A program made the translations under genes and the position numbers. Positions 1 through 11,587 of a DNA stretch of 64,000 bases are shown piece by piece. The notes beneath the pieces were generated by a model that saw nothing but the letters and a program-made list of their open reading frames with translations, searched no databases and was not told where the DNA came from. The DNA comes from Cercophora sp. LCS_1. Lineage: Eukaryota; Ascomycota; Sordariomycetes; Sordariales; Lasiosphaeriaceae. Position 1 is the first letter of the stretch. Every line of letters starts with the position of its first letter. The stretch is from the NCBI GenBank assembly GCA_036250225.1, contig JAPZLL010000008.1, positions 1,178,001 through 1,242,000 of the forward strand. Reading direction: 5' to 3'.

Positions 1-3000
1 GTCTTGTCGCGGAAATCGCCGTCGCCCTCATCGCTGCGCTCGCTGGGTTGGGCGACGCGGAGAACCCTCGCAAACCCACGAGCGTTTTGCTTTTGGTCGC
101 GGATGGTGATCTCAGAAGGTCGCCCTTCCGAACCACAGCGGCCTGCCGGCTGGTTTTTGGGGGAAGACGGGGGCTCTCCCGCGCAGTTCGCCCAAGTCCC
201 CACGTTTGGCGAGAGGGATCCAGCCCCTGCCAGCCTCGGAATCCCACCCAACCCTCTTTCCCCGCAAATTGCCCCTGTGAGCTTAAGCTTTGCCCGACCA
301 GATAAGTGCCGCCAGAGCCCTGTTAACGGAACAACAGACGGCCGTGACTTCCGCATTGAGACCACGGCGTCCGACAATTACCACCTTAACACGCGGGCAC
401 AGGGACCCCAGGTCTGTCCCCAGCGCAGGCTGCACAGCGTACTGCCGACCTCGATCGCGCTCATTGGCTGTCCGAGAGGATCAGGGGTGCGGCCTGTCCT
501 GAATCTCAATCGCCGCTCGACGGTGAGTGCTGCCTCTCCCAGGTTTGACGCTTGCCCATTCCGAGATACAAGTTGAGCCGCCTCCGGCCCCCTGCCTGCT
601 TGACGAGACCGCAGAGAAGATGCAGCGTTGAAAGCAGAAACCAAGAACCAAAGAAACAATCTCGACACGGCTTCGAGGCCCATCCGGACCATGCTGATAG
701 TGTCTGTGGCGCCGTCACGTCGTACGGACGCCTTCCTCCACCTCTCTAGACGGCCAGGTTGTCGCTCTCTCCGAAGGGGTGGGGTTGGACCCTGATTGAA
801 ACAGAGCTTTTTTGATCTGCCGGCCTGGTTCGTGTGCACTCTAGTCTCGAAGGTTATGCTCCGAATTATGCTTGTCTTGACATGTTTATTGCTGCGCAAC
901 AAGCCAGCTCTTCGGTCGGCTGTGGGTCTGGCCTGCCTTACTCCTTGTGCTTGCATCCCACACGCAAGCGACAGCCAGCGTCCAGTGTCGACGGCGCTTG
1001 ATATTGCCCACTTAATTAGGCCAATCTATCGTCGCCCATCACTTCCGGTCATATACACCCTCGACTATGCAGGGGGGTCCGGATGGGGATGGTCGACGAC
1101 GGCGCTTGTTGATAAGATCAACGGGCGTCTAATAGCCTCCCCTTCCTTGGCCGGGGCCCCGTCTGGTCCAACGGTCCAGCCCGTGTCGACGCCTTTCGCG
1201 GGGCCTGTCAAACTCGTTCCGCCATCACGAGCCGAGCGAAGGAGGCAGCCTTGACGATGGATGGCTGGGCTTCTCCAACGGACCCAGCCATCTTTGTTGC
1301 CCATCTGCACGTGGTTTAATCTGTCGGCCCCTATATTGTCCCCGAGGTCGTGTAGCGAGTCAACTTCATTGGCCGCCCGCCATGCAATCATGTGAGGCAC
1401 TGCCGTTGTCGACTAGGTACGCCCAATCGTGTAGGAGATAGATGACGACCGCAATAGCGGCGAGCTTCGATATCATGTTGCACCGCACCGTCATCTTCTG
1501 ACCAGGTTTCTGTTCTGTCCTCGCAGTACCTGCTTGAGACCTGCAGCTCGGGGGACCCCTGTAGACCTCGATTCCGCCCGCTGGCCGCTTCCACCTGTGG
1601 CCGCCATATCAGCCACTCGGACAGTCGAACCTTGGGGCTGGGTGTCTCAGTCTGCGGTGGCATACCCGTTCCCACGACAAGACCGCACGGCAACGCCCGA
1701 GCAAACTAACCAAGAGCGTGCACTGCGCAGCTGTAAACCGCAGACATAAGACCAGATCCAAGGCTTCTCTCCGGGCGGAGTCTCTTCCAGCGCGGCCCCA
1801 TGATGCTGTCGAAACAATGCCGGGACTTGGCATGGGGTGCAGCAGTCTGCGGGGCCCAGAGTCACTCCTCAGCTTGAAGAGGAAGGTGAACATGTCAGTA
1901 GATGAGCTTCGGCATCTCTAGGTGGGAGTCGACAGTCCTGGGCAAGGCGAGGCATGTTTTTCTGGCGTCCGACACAGCACGGTGGAAAGACGGGCCCTCG
2001 CCCCGTGGACCGCGGTGGGGTGCGTGAGGGGACAATATATTGCACCTGGACCGATAAACAAGACCTGCTGCCCGCTGGCAGGCACCATGTGTGGTGTCTT
2101 TCCCCGAACGGGCGTAGGAATGGCCAGGTAATTTGGTGGACCAAATTGCATCCATGTGGCAGGCACCGTCGGCAGCTCTGGCAGCGCAGTGCCTGGTACC
2201 CCTCTGCCTCCAGTGTTGTATCCACGCTGCGGGAGCAGGCATCAGAGTACAGCGGAGACTTTTGATCGGCACCTGCCGATACCACCATCATGGGGAGCGG
2301 ATACTAGACTGTTACTTTCCATGCCACCATGCGAGATGCTTTCCCTAAGCTGTGCTGACCGAAGGAAGAGGCTCCAGACCAGACCGCGCAGAAACGACAC
2401 GGCAGAGGGCGTGTTGGCCAACTGAGGTGCGCTTGCAGACCCCAGTCCCCGGATACGGCCAAGGCCACTCCCGTCCCGTTCGAGGCTAGGCTGAAAGGCT
2501 CGTCCAAGTATCTCTGGTTTCACATCGCGCGGAGATGAGCACTAGGCCATCCTTGACGATGGCTTTGGAATGAAACATCCGGTAGGGTCGAGCTGGACCT
2601 TTCGAAAGCTTCTACAGAAATGAAAACCGCCGAACTGCTAACGCCATCGAGGAAGCCGTTATCACCCCTGCCACGTGGGCGTCACGGAGGAAAGGGTGAC
2701 GACGCTAGGAACAAAGGTGCATGATGGGTCGCCGTATTAGACTGAGATTGGGGGATTTGGAGCTTCCTGTAAGCCTCTTTGCGCGCTTCCGAGCTGTGGG
2801 AACGGGCACCAGATTTGAAAACAACCCCAGACTTTGGTCGTGCGCTGGGCTGAAGGCGCTGCGGCGCTGCGGCGCTGCACGCTCTCTCGCGACAGGTCAC
2901 CTGGCCGGGAGCGCACGTTCGGCATCGCGGTGGTGCTGAAGCACGGGAGGGAGAACATGCTCCCGCACGCGCAAAAAAAAACAGTGACGGCAAACTCCAT

Positions 3001-6000
3001 GTTTGACACGCCTGCGACATCCGTCAGGGGGGCCACGGGGTTTCGGGCACACATCAGCGATGTGGCGTCGAACAAGGCGTACTATTGGCTCACGAGATTT
3101 GCGAGCCACATGCTGGGGTAGGGGTCTGTGTTTCTTGAGGGCGAATCAAAGGCGCCCAGCTCTTCAACGGCGGGCGCGCGATCTTGCCTGCATGTGGAGT
3201 TTCGGTCCGTCGGCCGGCGAGATGTCGTGTTGCAGCGCCAGGGATCATGACGAGCCGCCCACGACCAAGAAAAAGCCAATCTGGTGGCGCAGAAACGGCA
3301 GGCTTCTGGAGCTCTTCTTTGCTAATTGCCGAGACCATCGTAACGGTAGAGGCGTCGCACTGAGTTTCAAGGGCGAGATGACTGTCAGCAATTGATGTGA
3401 TCGGGCCGCCGACTTCTCACCCAGCGCTGTCGGCGCTGAGGCTGGTGATTGTTTCTCAATCCCCCCACGACGCCATGGAACCGGTGGAGTTTGGCGCTGT
3501 GAGCTTTGTGGACCGCCTGATGACGGGAGCGGCACTTGTGAAGGAGGGTCCCGCTCCGTAGGTTCCGACGGGAGTCGTACCAAGGGGCCCAGTTCCGCTC
3601 CAGCCACCGCAACGGAGACAGGTGAAGAAGTCGAGAGTGCCGCAGGTGGAAGCAGCCTCAGTAAGGTGGGCGGATGTCCCCAACCAGGGCCGCTGAGCAT
3701 CATGGCTCAGGATGAACCGCCGTAAGGTGTTTGCAATCTATGCTTTCAGGTACCACCATGTGTGCAGCTCACGGTACCGGGCTCGGGATGTGGTCGAGCA
3801 ACAACCATCACACCGCCTGCGGCCGCGGACACAGGAAAGTCGACGCGGCCTGAGTGACTGCTGCAACGAACGGGCGCTCGTCACCAATTTTCTGGTTGCC
3901 GTTGGCTGATGCAAAGACTCGGTTCGTTTCCCCAACCTCTGATTCCTGGGAAGATGGGGGGCACGGCAGCTTCGAAATGCGCGTCTTGATGAATCGAGTC
4001 ACCTGGTCCGACTCCCAGTCGCCACTCAGAGCGCGCCCTCGACTGCTCTGGTGTTCCAGGCCGTCGTGGTGATGACCCGTGCGGATGGCTACTATCGAGT
4101 GCTCTGCGCATCGAATGTCGATGTTCACCTTGTCGCACCATGGAAATCACTGCCGGAGCGCAAGCACCGCTGGTGACAGATGCGCATTGCGTTTCGTTCC
4201 CAAGTGGGAAGCTTGACTGCAGGTGTTTAGATTGGGGTTCTTTGTGATTGGCCTCCCACAAGTCGACTTGTTTCAATCCGCAACTGCTGGCTCTGGTGTA
4301 CCAAACTCCTCGTCGCTATCTCGGCCGATAATTGCCTGACTTAAGGGTCCGATATTGAGCTGCCGCCACAACCAAACCCATCAGCAGCGTCCACACGAGG
4401 CCAGAAGCTCCGCAATTTCGAATGCGACGAACAGCATACGGATCGCGACTAACCAGACAAAACACAGACCATCTGAATTCCATGTTGGGTTTCCCTCGTC
4501 ATACAGACTCCATCCAAGGTGGAAGTGGCGGGGGAAATTGTCATGTGGCACCGCCAATCCCCGATGGCCAGTGGTGATTGTCAATGCAACACATATTAAT
4601 GCGCACACAATGGTTTGGGCAAGACTGTCAACGTCGCTTAATGTATTAGAAGCTTTTGTATGCTGCAACATCGTTCAACAGGTGGCCTGAGCTGGCGAGA
4701 TTGACGTCTTGAGCGCTCTTGGGCGGCATGAGGTGTCATCGTGGCCTTCGAGGCGAGGAGCGGCATTTTCGGGGCTCAGTTGGACCAGACTGAAGACGAA
4801 CTGTTGGTCTTGGGGCAGAGTACGTAATTCGGCGTTTTTGAGCGTCTCGATTTGCAATGTTTGTGGGAAGCGTCAAGAATTTCTCAGGCCAGCTGGGCTT
4901 TCAACGTGGGGCATTTGTGTTCTGCTGCACGGGGAAAGCTGCTAGCGTGCGGGCGGTGGGCTATCTTGACCGTGACCTAGCTCGTGATGCTCTAAGGCAG
5001 CAGTTGCCGGGGTTGCTCCTTCCTCCTCCCACTGAAAAGTGCTTGTTTGGTGAGTCTATGGGGCGCTGGGAAGAAGCGAGCGAGCAGCGAATTTGCAGTG
5101 GGACTTGCAGTTTCTTCGTCGTGCAAACGCCCACCACCCACCGTTCAGGACGGTCGGCTTGGCGCCATCCCACCGTCGCGCTTGGCACTAAAGGACAAGA
5201 GAAAAAGCTCCGTCGGTCATCTGCCGCCTTCGAGTCTTGACCGTATCGACCCCGGTCGAGTGTGTCTACCTCGTTCGCGAGAATGGCAGGTCGCCATCCC
5301 CAGATCTCGACATCCGGAGCGATCTGGGGTTTCGAACCACAGCGAGGCGCCAACGTCACGGCAGCGTGATGATCCTCAAACTTGTCACTTTGGACGAACG
5401 CAATCTTCGACACTCTCCAGGCCTTGGCCGCAACCAGATGCGGGCGTAGAATGGTTCGACAAACATGGAATTCTCGTCCTCCGCCCCGGGGGCATTAACA
5501 ACAGGCACATATACCACGGTGCGGGTTAGCACGCGGCTTGGGCTATAGCAGACAGCGGAAGGCGGATCTGGATGGACGAGTCCCATTCCCATCTGGAGCG
5601 CGGAGAGTGATCACTGAGCCAAACTTGCCACGAGAGCGGCACCGACAGGGGGTCGCCGCCCGCACCACGACGTGCAGCGCAGGTTGCCCTCGAAGGAGCA
5701 GGCGATGGAGGGGAAGAGGCCTGGCTGCCAACCGATCCGGCCTGTCCCCGAGTCTCCGAAGCCGACCCCAACTTCCAAAGCCAGCAGCGAGCTGCGTGCG
5801 GCCAGCAACCATGATGCGATGATGGCTCTCGGCGACACTCTGGCCGAGCAAAGATGCTGCCAAGCCCGTTATGGGTAGGGATGGCACACCCCACCCCGTT
5901 GAACGCCAGCAAACCTGTGGCGCGCCTCTGACGGCGCCGCAAGAGACAAACGCAGCTTCTCAAGCGCGCATTTGCAGCATTGACACTGGATTGCGTTGGG

Positions 6001-6456
6001 TGCGGTGCGAGGCAGCAGCAACAGCAGGAGGGGTGCAGCGGAGGTTACCCTCCTTGGCTTTGCGAGCCCCGGCGTGCCCTGGCTGCCCCCAGTGCCGGCT
6101 CACGGCGCTTGTGGTTGCGACTGCGACCGCCTGGCGACGGCGGTATTGTGGCCTCGATATGGATGGCGGCGGATGGAGTGCATCTCCCCTCTGGGGCACT
6201 ACGACGATAGCGCACGCAACCTTCTCCACCAAGACCAGCACCCGCGCCCCTGCTGGATGGCAAACCCTTGTCTTGCCCTTTCTCCGCGCCCGCAGTGTGC
6301 AAAAAAGAGGGCCATATATCCTCAGGTAGTGCCCTGGTGAGGCCTTTCTCCAAGCTGCTCCAGAAAACCCGCCAGTCATCCCCTCGCGCACCCCAACGCT
6401 ACCCGTCTCGCTCGCACTCGCCCTCCCCTCCTCCAACGAGGTCCCGTCCCGCCGCG

Positions 6457-6478
6457 TATATTGGGCGCGCAATATAAA
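6457..6478 (+). promoter_or_regulatory. Palindromic CCAAT/TATA-like core promoter candidate
   Basis: A perfect inverted repeat with 7-bp arms (TATATTG at 6457-6463, CAATATA at 6470-6476) flanks GGCGCG. The left arm contains an inverted CCAAT box (ATTGG, 6460-6464) and the right arm runs into TATAAA (6473-6478). A CT-rich tract lies just upstream. If this is the xlnR core promoter, transcription would begin near 6500-6540 and the 5' leader would be close to 950 nt. That is inference; nothing here fixes the start site. Confidence 0.35.
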
Positions 6479-7020
6479 CGTGATACTCGATATTGTCCTG
6501 GACCATTCGGGGTCGCCTCACTCGCCAATCGAAGCCGTCGCAGTCAATAAGCTCGCTCGCAACGTCCTGCTGGAGCTGCACGCCAAGAGCTACATTGACA
6601 GTCGCAGAAAGTGCCTGGGAGAAGCAGGAACCGCTCGAAAATCTACCGACTTGCGCCCCTGCTCACGGCGGCATCCTTTGGCCCTTTTGGCTCGCCTTTG
6701 TCGCTCCGGCCCCTCTCGAGCACTATACGGCACATCGCTGGACGCTGCCCTGAGGCTCGACAGGCTCGACGAGTCGGCTACCTCGACGGTAGGAGAACTG
6801 CACGCATCTGGTCGTCTGGAAGCGACAGGGGCAAACGATTACTCTCGCCTCGAGGGGCTCGGGAAGCGTGAGAGAAGGCCCAGCCGGTCTCCGTGTTCCC
6901 CTCGATCCATATCCCGTACGTTGGCGATCCGTCTTCCCTGACTCCACGTTCTCGTCAAGGCCCCGTTTCCGCACACCACCCCTGTCTCTGGGCCACCCGC
7001 CCACCCCCCCCAACCCCGCC

Positions 7021-7416
7021 ATGCGGTGTTGGCTCTTGCAGCCATCGTGCAGATGGCCGTGCCGTCCTCTCGCTGAACCGCGTTGATCTCCTCCCACTGT
7101 TTTGGTGGTGTCTGTCATGCTTTCCACACACTCGATTAATGCTCATGCCTGTCACTGACCTTTCCCCACAGGGAAGCTGTCTTTCGGTCCGTCTGACTAC
7201 CGCTGTCCAGTCTGGCTCCCGTCCGGCAGCTCGCCAACCTCTCCGGCCAAGAGCTCAGATATAGATAGCTCCCATCTCCCATCCTCACCGTCAACAAACC
7301 ACATCGTCTCTCTCATCACGCAGACGTAGCAGAGCTTCAACCAACTGCCCAACATTCGCTCGAAGCAGTTCGTCTTCACAACAGCTAATCCCATGGTCTT
7401 GACGACCCCCTATTGA
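7021..7416 (+). promoter_or_regulatory. Upstream ORFs in the putative xlnR leader
   Basis: Several short ATG-initiated frames end before the xlnR start: 7021-7086 (21 codons), 7117-7158 (13 codons), 7145-7264 (39 codons) and 7393-7416 (7 codons, ending 73 nt before the main ATG). The last is the most likely to be in the mRNA, because any leader longer than about 100 nt includes it. Upstream ORFs of this kind commonly dampen translation of fungal regulator genes; whether they do here is untested. Confidence 0.4.
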
Positions 7417-7489
7417 CTAATCCCGACCTCACTACCACCTCATCACCAAAGCTTGATATCCGGATCTCAGCACAGTATCGACAGTCACG

Positions 7490-10429
7490 ATGTTGTCCAA
7501 CCCACTCCATCGGTTCTCCCCATACCACACCATCCCGCAGACCACACTCTTGTCGAACGGGCATGTTCCCAATGGCCACATGCATCCCGGCCTCGACTCC
7601 CTGGCCCAGGGGTCCCACTACGCCCTCCAGCAGCTCCAGCAACATGTAGGAGTCCACAACCCACATCTCGCCCGGGGCGGACCGCAACCAAAGCACCGTC
7701 AACACCCCTATGGACCCGCCGCCAGGGCAACCGGAGCACAGGGCCCCATCCGGAGGAGAATCAGCAGAGCCTGCGACCAGTGCAACCAGCTCCGGACAAA
7801 ATGCGATGGCCAGCACCCATGTGCTCATTGCATTGGTAAGTTGAAGCCATCTCACGTAGACCGGACTTGTCTAACCGCACCAGAATTTGGACTGGGCTGC
7901 GAGTACGTCCGAGAGCGCAAGAAGCGCGGCAAGGCTTCCAGGAAAGATCTTGCCCAACAAGCTGCTGCCCAGGCCGCCGCTGCCGCTGTCAGTGGGCAAA
8001 AGTCACCCAGCCAAGCGGGCGAGAATGGCCAGTCCTCGGAAAGCCGCAGTGACACGGCCAGCACGGCCAAGCCCATCTCCAACGACCAGCAGTCCAACGC
8101 CGACACCAAGGGGCTCAACGACATGGCTGACGACTCGATGCGAAGCCAACGAACAGGAAGCATGGACAGCCTTGGGGATATGGGACACCAAGGACACATG
8201 ACGAGCCATCCCGGCGGCATGGAAAGGGACCATATGGACAGCCCAGGGGCATTGGACCTGAACGGCTACGGAGGTGTTCACCAATACGGCCGTCCGATGG
8301 AACACATGATGGGCGGTGGAGCTCACACGCCCTACGGGTCAAACCAGGGCAACATGTCCAGCTATCCCGACCTCCCGTACGCTTTGCAAACCCAGAGCCC
8401 GACCAGCTACTCGGCCAACCCTTCCAACTCGTTCCGCCTCGGGACAAGCCCGCTCGGGGCCTACCCCATGGGCGCCGAGACCACTTCGCCGGGCTGGATG
8501 AGCATGTCGTCGCCGCCACCGCAGTTTGCGCAACACGTCCCTCAGAACAACTACAACCACTCGCAGTCGCGGTATCCGGTGCTGGAGCCGCTCATCCCGC
8601 ATTTGGGCAACATCATCCCGGTCTCACTGGCGTGCGATCTGATCGACCTCTACTTCGCCAGCTCGTCGTCGGCCCAGATGCACCCCATGTCGCCATACGT
8701 TTTGGGGTTCGTGTTCCGAAAGCGATCCTTCCTGCACCCTACTAAGCCTCGCCAGTGCCAACCAGCTCTCCTAGCAAGCATGCTGTGGGTTGCTGCACAA
8801 ACAAGCGAAGCTCCCTTCCTGACGAGCGTCCCGTCGGCACGGGGCAAGATCTGCCAGAAGCTTCTGGAGCTCACCGTCAGCCTTCTCAAGCCGCTCATCC
8901 ACACGCCATCCGAGGAGGCCTCGCCCGTCTCTAGCCCCATTGCCGACGGCGTTGCTCTTGGCGGGTTGGGTGTTGCTCTTCCCGGATCCATCAGCATGGA
9001 TGCCCTCACGGGCGAGTCCGGTGCCTTTGGTGCCGCAGGCACGCTTGATGACGTCGCCACCTACATCCACTTGGCCACGGTGGTCTCGGCAAGCGAATAC
9101 AAGGGAGCTAGCCTGCGCTGGTGGAACGCAGCATGGTCGCTGGCGCGCGAGCTCAAGCTTGGCCGCGAGCTTCCCCAGAACGCGCCATCGATGAACCCGC
9201 AATCCAACGACATGGATGGCGATGGCGAGACCGAGGAGCAGCTCAATGTCCCCGGTGTCATCAGCGAGGAGGAGCGCGAGGAGCGGCGTCGAATCTGGTG
9301 GCTTGTCTACATTGTGGACCGCCACCTTGCGCTGTGTTACAACCGACCCCTCTTCCTCCTCGACATTGAGTGCGATGGCCTGCTCCAGCCCATGGACGAC
9401 ACCGACTACCAGAACGGTAACTTCCATGCCTACACCGACCCCAACGTGCTGGCTTCGGACCCCAACGCGGCGCAGACACTCCGAGTGCGCGGCCCATGCT
9501 TTGAGTGCACCGGACACAGCATCTTTGGCTACTTCCTCCCGCTAATGACCATCCTTGGTGAGATTGTGGACCTGCACCACGCAAGGAACCATCCCCGCTT
9601 CGGCGTCGGCTTCCGATCGTCCCGCGAGTGGGATGACCAGACGGCCGAGATTACTCGCCACCTTGAAGCATATGAGCAAAGCCTGAAGAAGTTCGAGCAG
9701 CGACACCTCAGCCTCAGCGCCCAGGCCCAGGCAGCCGACGAGAAGGCCGCCGAGGCCGCTGGCGTTCCCACAGCCAATGACATGCCGCATGATGTTGGCA
9801 CACCGTCGGTCCACAGCGTGCACAGTGTTCACACCAGCTCCAGCCGCATGACGGAGAGCGACATCCAGACCCGCATCGTCATGGCCTATGGCACTCACGT
9901 CATGCATGTGTTGCACATCCTGCTGACCGGAAAGTGGGATCCCATCAACCTTCTCGATGACAACGACCTGTGGATCAGCAGCCAGGGCTTCATCACCGCC
10001 ACCGGCCACGCTGTGTCGGCGGCCGAGGCCATCAGCAACATCCTCGAGTTCGACCCCGGTCTCGAGTTCATGCCTTTCTTCTTTGGTATCTACCTTCTCC
10101 AGGGCTCGTTCCTGCTCCTCCTCATTGCCGACAAGCTCCAACTCGAGGCATCGCCCAGCGTGGTGAAGGCCTGCGAAACCATCATCCGAGCCCATGAGGC
10201 CTGTGTGGTTACTCTGAATACGGAGTACCAGGTAAGAACTAGCCCATCAGCTCAATCAAGGACATGCATGCTAACTATGATTCAGCGCAACTTTAGCAGA
10301 GTCATGCGCAGCGCTCTTGCGCAGGTCCGCGGCCGTGTGCCCGAGGACCTCGGTGAGCAGCATCAGCGGCGCAGGGAACTACTTGCGCTGTACAGGTGGA
10401 CCGGCGACGGCACCGGTCTCGCACTCTAA
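7490..10429 (+). CDS. xlnR: XlnR/Xyr1 Zn2Cys6 transcriptional activator of xylanase and cellulase genes
   Basis: This is a nuclear Zn2Cys6 activator of hemicellulase, cellulase and xylose-catabolism genes; the family binds GGCTAR sites. I place two introns: 7836-7883 (48 nt) and 10232-10285 (54 nt), both GTAAG...CAG/AG with a CTAAC branch site, giving 945 residues. The zinc cluster is C95, C98, C105, C111, C114, C121, preceded by the basic RRRISRA run and followed by the family-typical RERKKRGKASRKDLAQQ. A Gln/Ala/Ser-rich linker follows, then the fungal-specific middle homology region from about residue 360, and the characteristic end RWTGDGTGLAL. Both introns are multiples of three and lack stops, so retention would give a longer protein; intron 1 splits the cluster between its fifth and sixth cysteines. 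The start is the first ATG after a short upstream ORF and matches the family N-terminus. Confidence 0.95.
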   Translation: MLSNPLHRFSPYHTIPQTTLLSNGHVPNGHMHPGLDSLAQGSHYALQQLQQHVGVHNPHLARGGPQPKHRQHPYGPAARATGAQGPIRRRISRACDQCNQLRTKCDGQHPCAHCIGKLKPSHVDRTCLTAPEFGLGCEYVRERKKRGKASRKDLAQQAAAQAAAAAVSGQKSPSQAGENGQSSESRSDTASTAKPISNDQQSNADTKGLNDMADDSMRSQRTGSMDSLGDMGHQGHMTSHPGGMERDHMDSPGALDLNGYGGVHQYGRPMEHMMGGGAHTPYGSNQGNMSSYPDLPYALQTQSPTSYSANPSNSFRLGTSPLGAYPMGAETTSPGWMSMSSPPPQFAQHVPQNNYNHSQSRYPVLEPLIPHLGNIIPVSLACDLIDLYFASSSSAQMHPMSPYVLGFVFRKRSFLHPTKPRQCQPALLASMLWVAAQTSEAPFLTSVPSARGKICQKLLELTVSLLKPLIHTPSEEASPVSSPIADGVALGGLGVALPGSISMDALTGESGAFGAAGTLDDVATYIHLATVVSASEYKGASLRWWNAAWSLARELKLGRELPQNAPSMNPQSNDMDGDGETEEQLNVPGVISEEEREERRRIWWLVYIVDRHLALCYNRPLFLLDIECDGLLQPMDDTDYQNGNFHAYTDPNVLASDPNAAQTLRVRGPCFECTGHSIFGYFLPLMTILGEIVDLHHARNHPRFGVGFRSSREWDDQTAEITRHLEAYEQSLKKFEQRHLSLSAQAQAADEKAAEAAGVPTANDMPHDVGTPSVHSVHSVHTSSSRMTESDIQTRIVMAYGTHVMHVLHILLTGKWDPINLLDDNDLWISSQGFITATGHAVSAAEAISNILEFDPGLEFMPFFFGIYLLQGSFLLLLIADKLQLEASPSVVKACETIIRAHEACVVTLNTEYQVRTSPSAQSRTCMLTMIQRNFSRVMRSALAQVRGRVPEDLGEQHQRRRELLALYRWTGDGTGLAL

Positions 10430-11587
10430 TTCTTGTCGATCCTTGCAATAATTGTTTTGGCTTCGCTTCTGCCTTGCTTACTGTCGCTGTTGTTCCAAAA
10501 TCTGCTTCTTCTTCTCGCTCTCTTTTCATCACTATCTATATACATCTATTTTTAACTGTGGGTCTCGGCGGGTTTGGGGATGGGAATCGGCGTTAACTTT
10601 GTTGCTTTTCTTGGGAGAGGTTTTAAAAAGCTCAAAACGGACCAGGGGACGGAAACAACTTGGGAATGGCAGGCAGGCGGTTTTTATCTCTTTCATCTGG
10701 CTGGGTTCAATTGGTCTGGTCGGTCGGGTTCACGAGCCTCATGGATGTGAACATGCGAGGTATGGAAGACATGACTGCTTTCTATGTTTACGCGGGTCAA
10801 GGATGAATTTCCTGGCGTGGACGAGTATATACGGGGAGGACGGAGTTTTTTCGTCTTGTGATTTGGTTGGGGTTGTATTGCTCTTGTTGGCTTGGGTTGG
10901 TGTAGATAGTTGGTTGGCTTGGGAATATACACGATATGGATCAATATTTGTTCTTCGAAGCTGTGTCGAGTGTTCGTGACTTGTTTTTCTGCGATTGAGT
11001 TGCTGGTCTGCGAGAATGGCAAACGTCGCCCACGAGGTGGTTACATCTGTCATCGGCGTCATATACTCTCGCCGCCTCGCGAAGCTTGGCGCTGGGAATT
11101 GGTCACATTTTTGAGCAAACTTCCGCCAGGTAGTCTATACTACGAGCTTTTACACAAAACGTGTAAGCCTCAAGCTGTCGACATTGAATCTTCTCAACGT
11201 CGATGTTGTCTTGATGTGGACGGTCCCCAGGGGTGGAGTGAAGTAGACGAAGCAGCAGCTAGCAAACCGTGTCAAGGCGGCGCGTAGCCCGATTTTTTCA
11301 GGTATAGAGAAGAAGTAATATCTCCCCAAAACTTCTTAGCAACAAGCAAATAATCCAAACAGCTCAATGTTCACGGCCCCTCGAACATGACCTCGAGGGT
11401 TTTGAAATAAAGTGGATCTCACGCGCCCTGATTGGGCGCCGCCCCGGCATCAACACCCGAAGCCACAGCAGGGGTGTCCAGCAGCCGCAGCCGCAGCCGC
11501 AGCCGCGCCAAATCCCCAAGCTCGCAACAAACCACCAAAAGCTATCCTCACCAACGCCAACAACAACAACAACAAATCGGCGCAAAA
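10430..11587. other. Intergenic: xlnR 3' region and cyclin promoter
   Basis: T-rich sequence just after the xlnR stop (about 10440-10560) is probably its 3' UTR. The right half is presumably the promoter and leader of the cyclin gene. A CAA/CAG-rich low-complexity stretch at 11480-11580 is in frame with the cyclin and could be an N-terminal extension from an ATG at 11432, but it looks more like leader. No other gene seen. Confidence 0.5.

Larger units (their letters stand above)
1..7489. other. Long gene-free region upstream of xlnR
   Basis: No reading frame here resembles a known protein. The longest open frames (up to about 190 codons) overlap one another on both strands and look like the chance frames expected in GC-rich DNA. 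I saw no tRNA, rRNA or transposon end. The last kilobase has pyrimidine-rich tracts (about 6370-6440), a CCAAT/TATA-like site and upstream ORFs, described separately, so it is probably promoter and 5' leader of xlnR. A long non-coding RNA or a gene with many tiny exons cannot be excluded by eye. Confidence 0.6.

Noticed and set aside
4..576. 190-codon open frame at the left edge (+)
   Set aside because: Overlaps several other open frames, no domain or conserved-looking stretch, Arg/Ser/Pro-rich composition of a chance frame.
5270..5345. B-box-like GGTTCGAAACC on the minus strand, possible tRNA
   Set aside because: T-arm and acceptor stems do not pair and no anticodon arm forms.
8771..10195. 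Long antisense open frames (248 and 217 codons) opposite xlnR
   Set aside because: Mirror of the strong codon bias of xlnR; no recognisable protein features.
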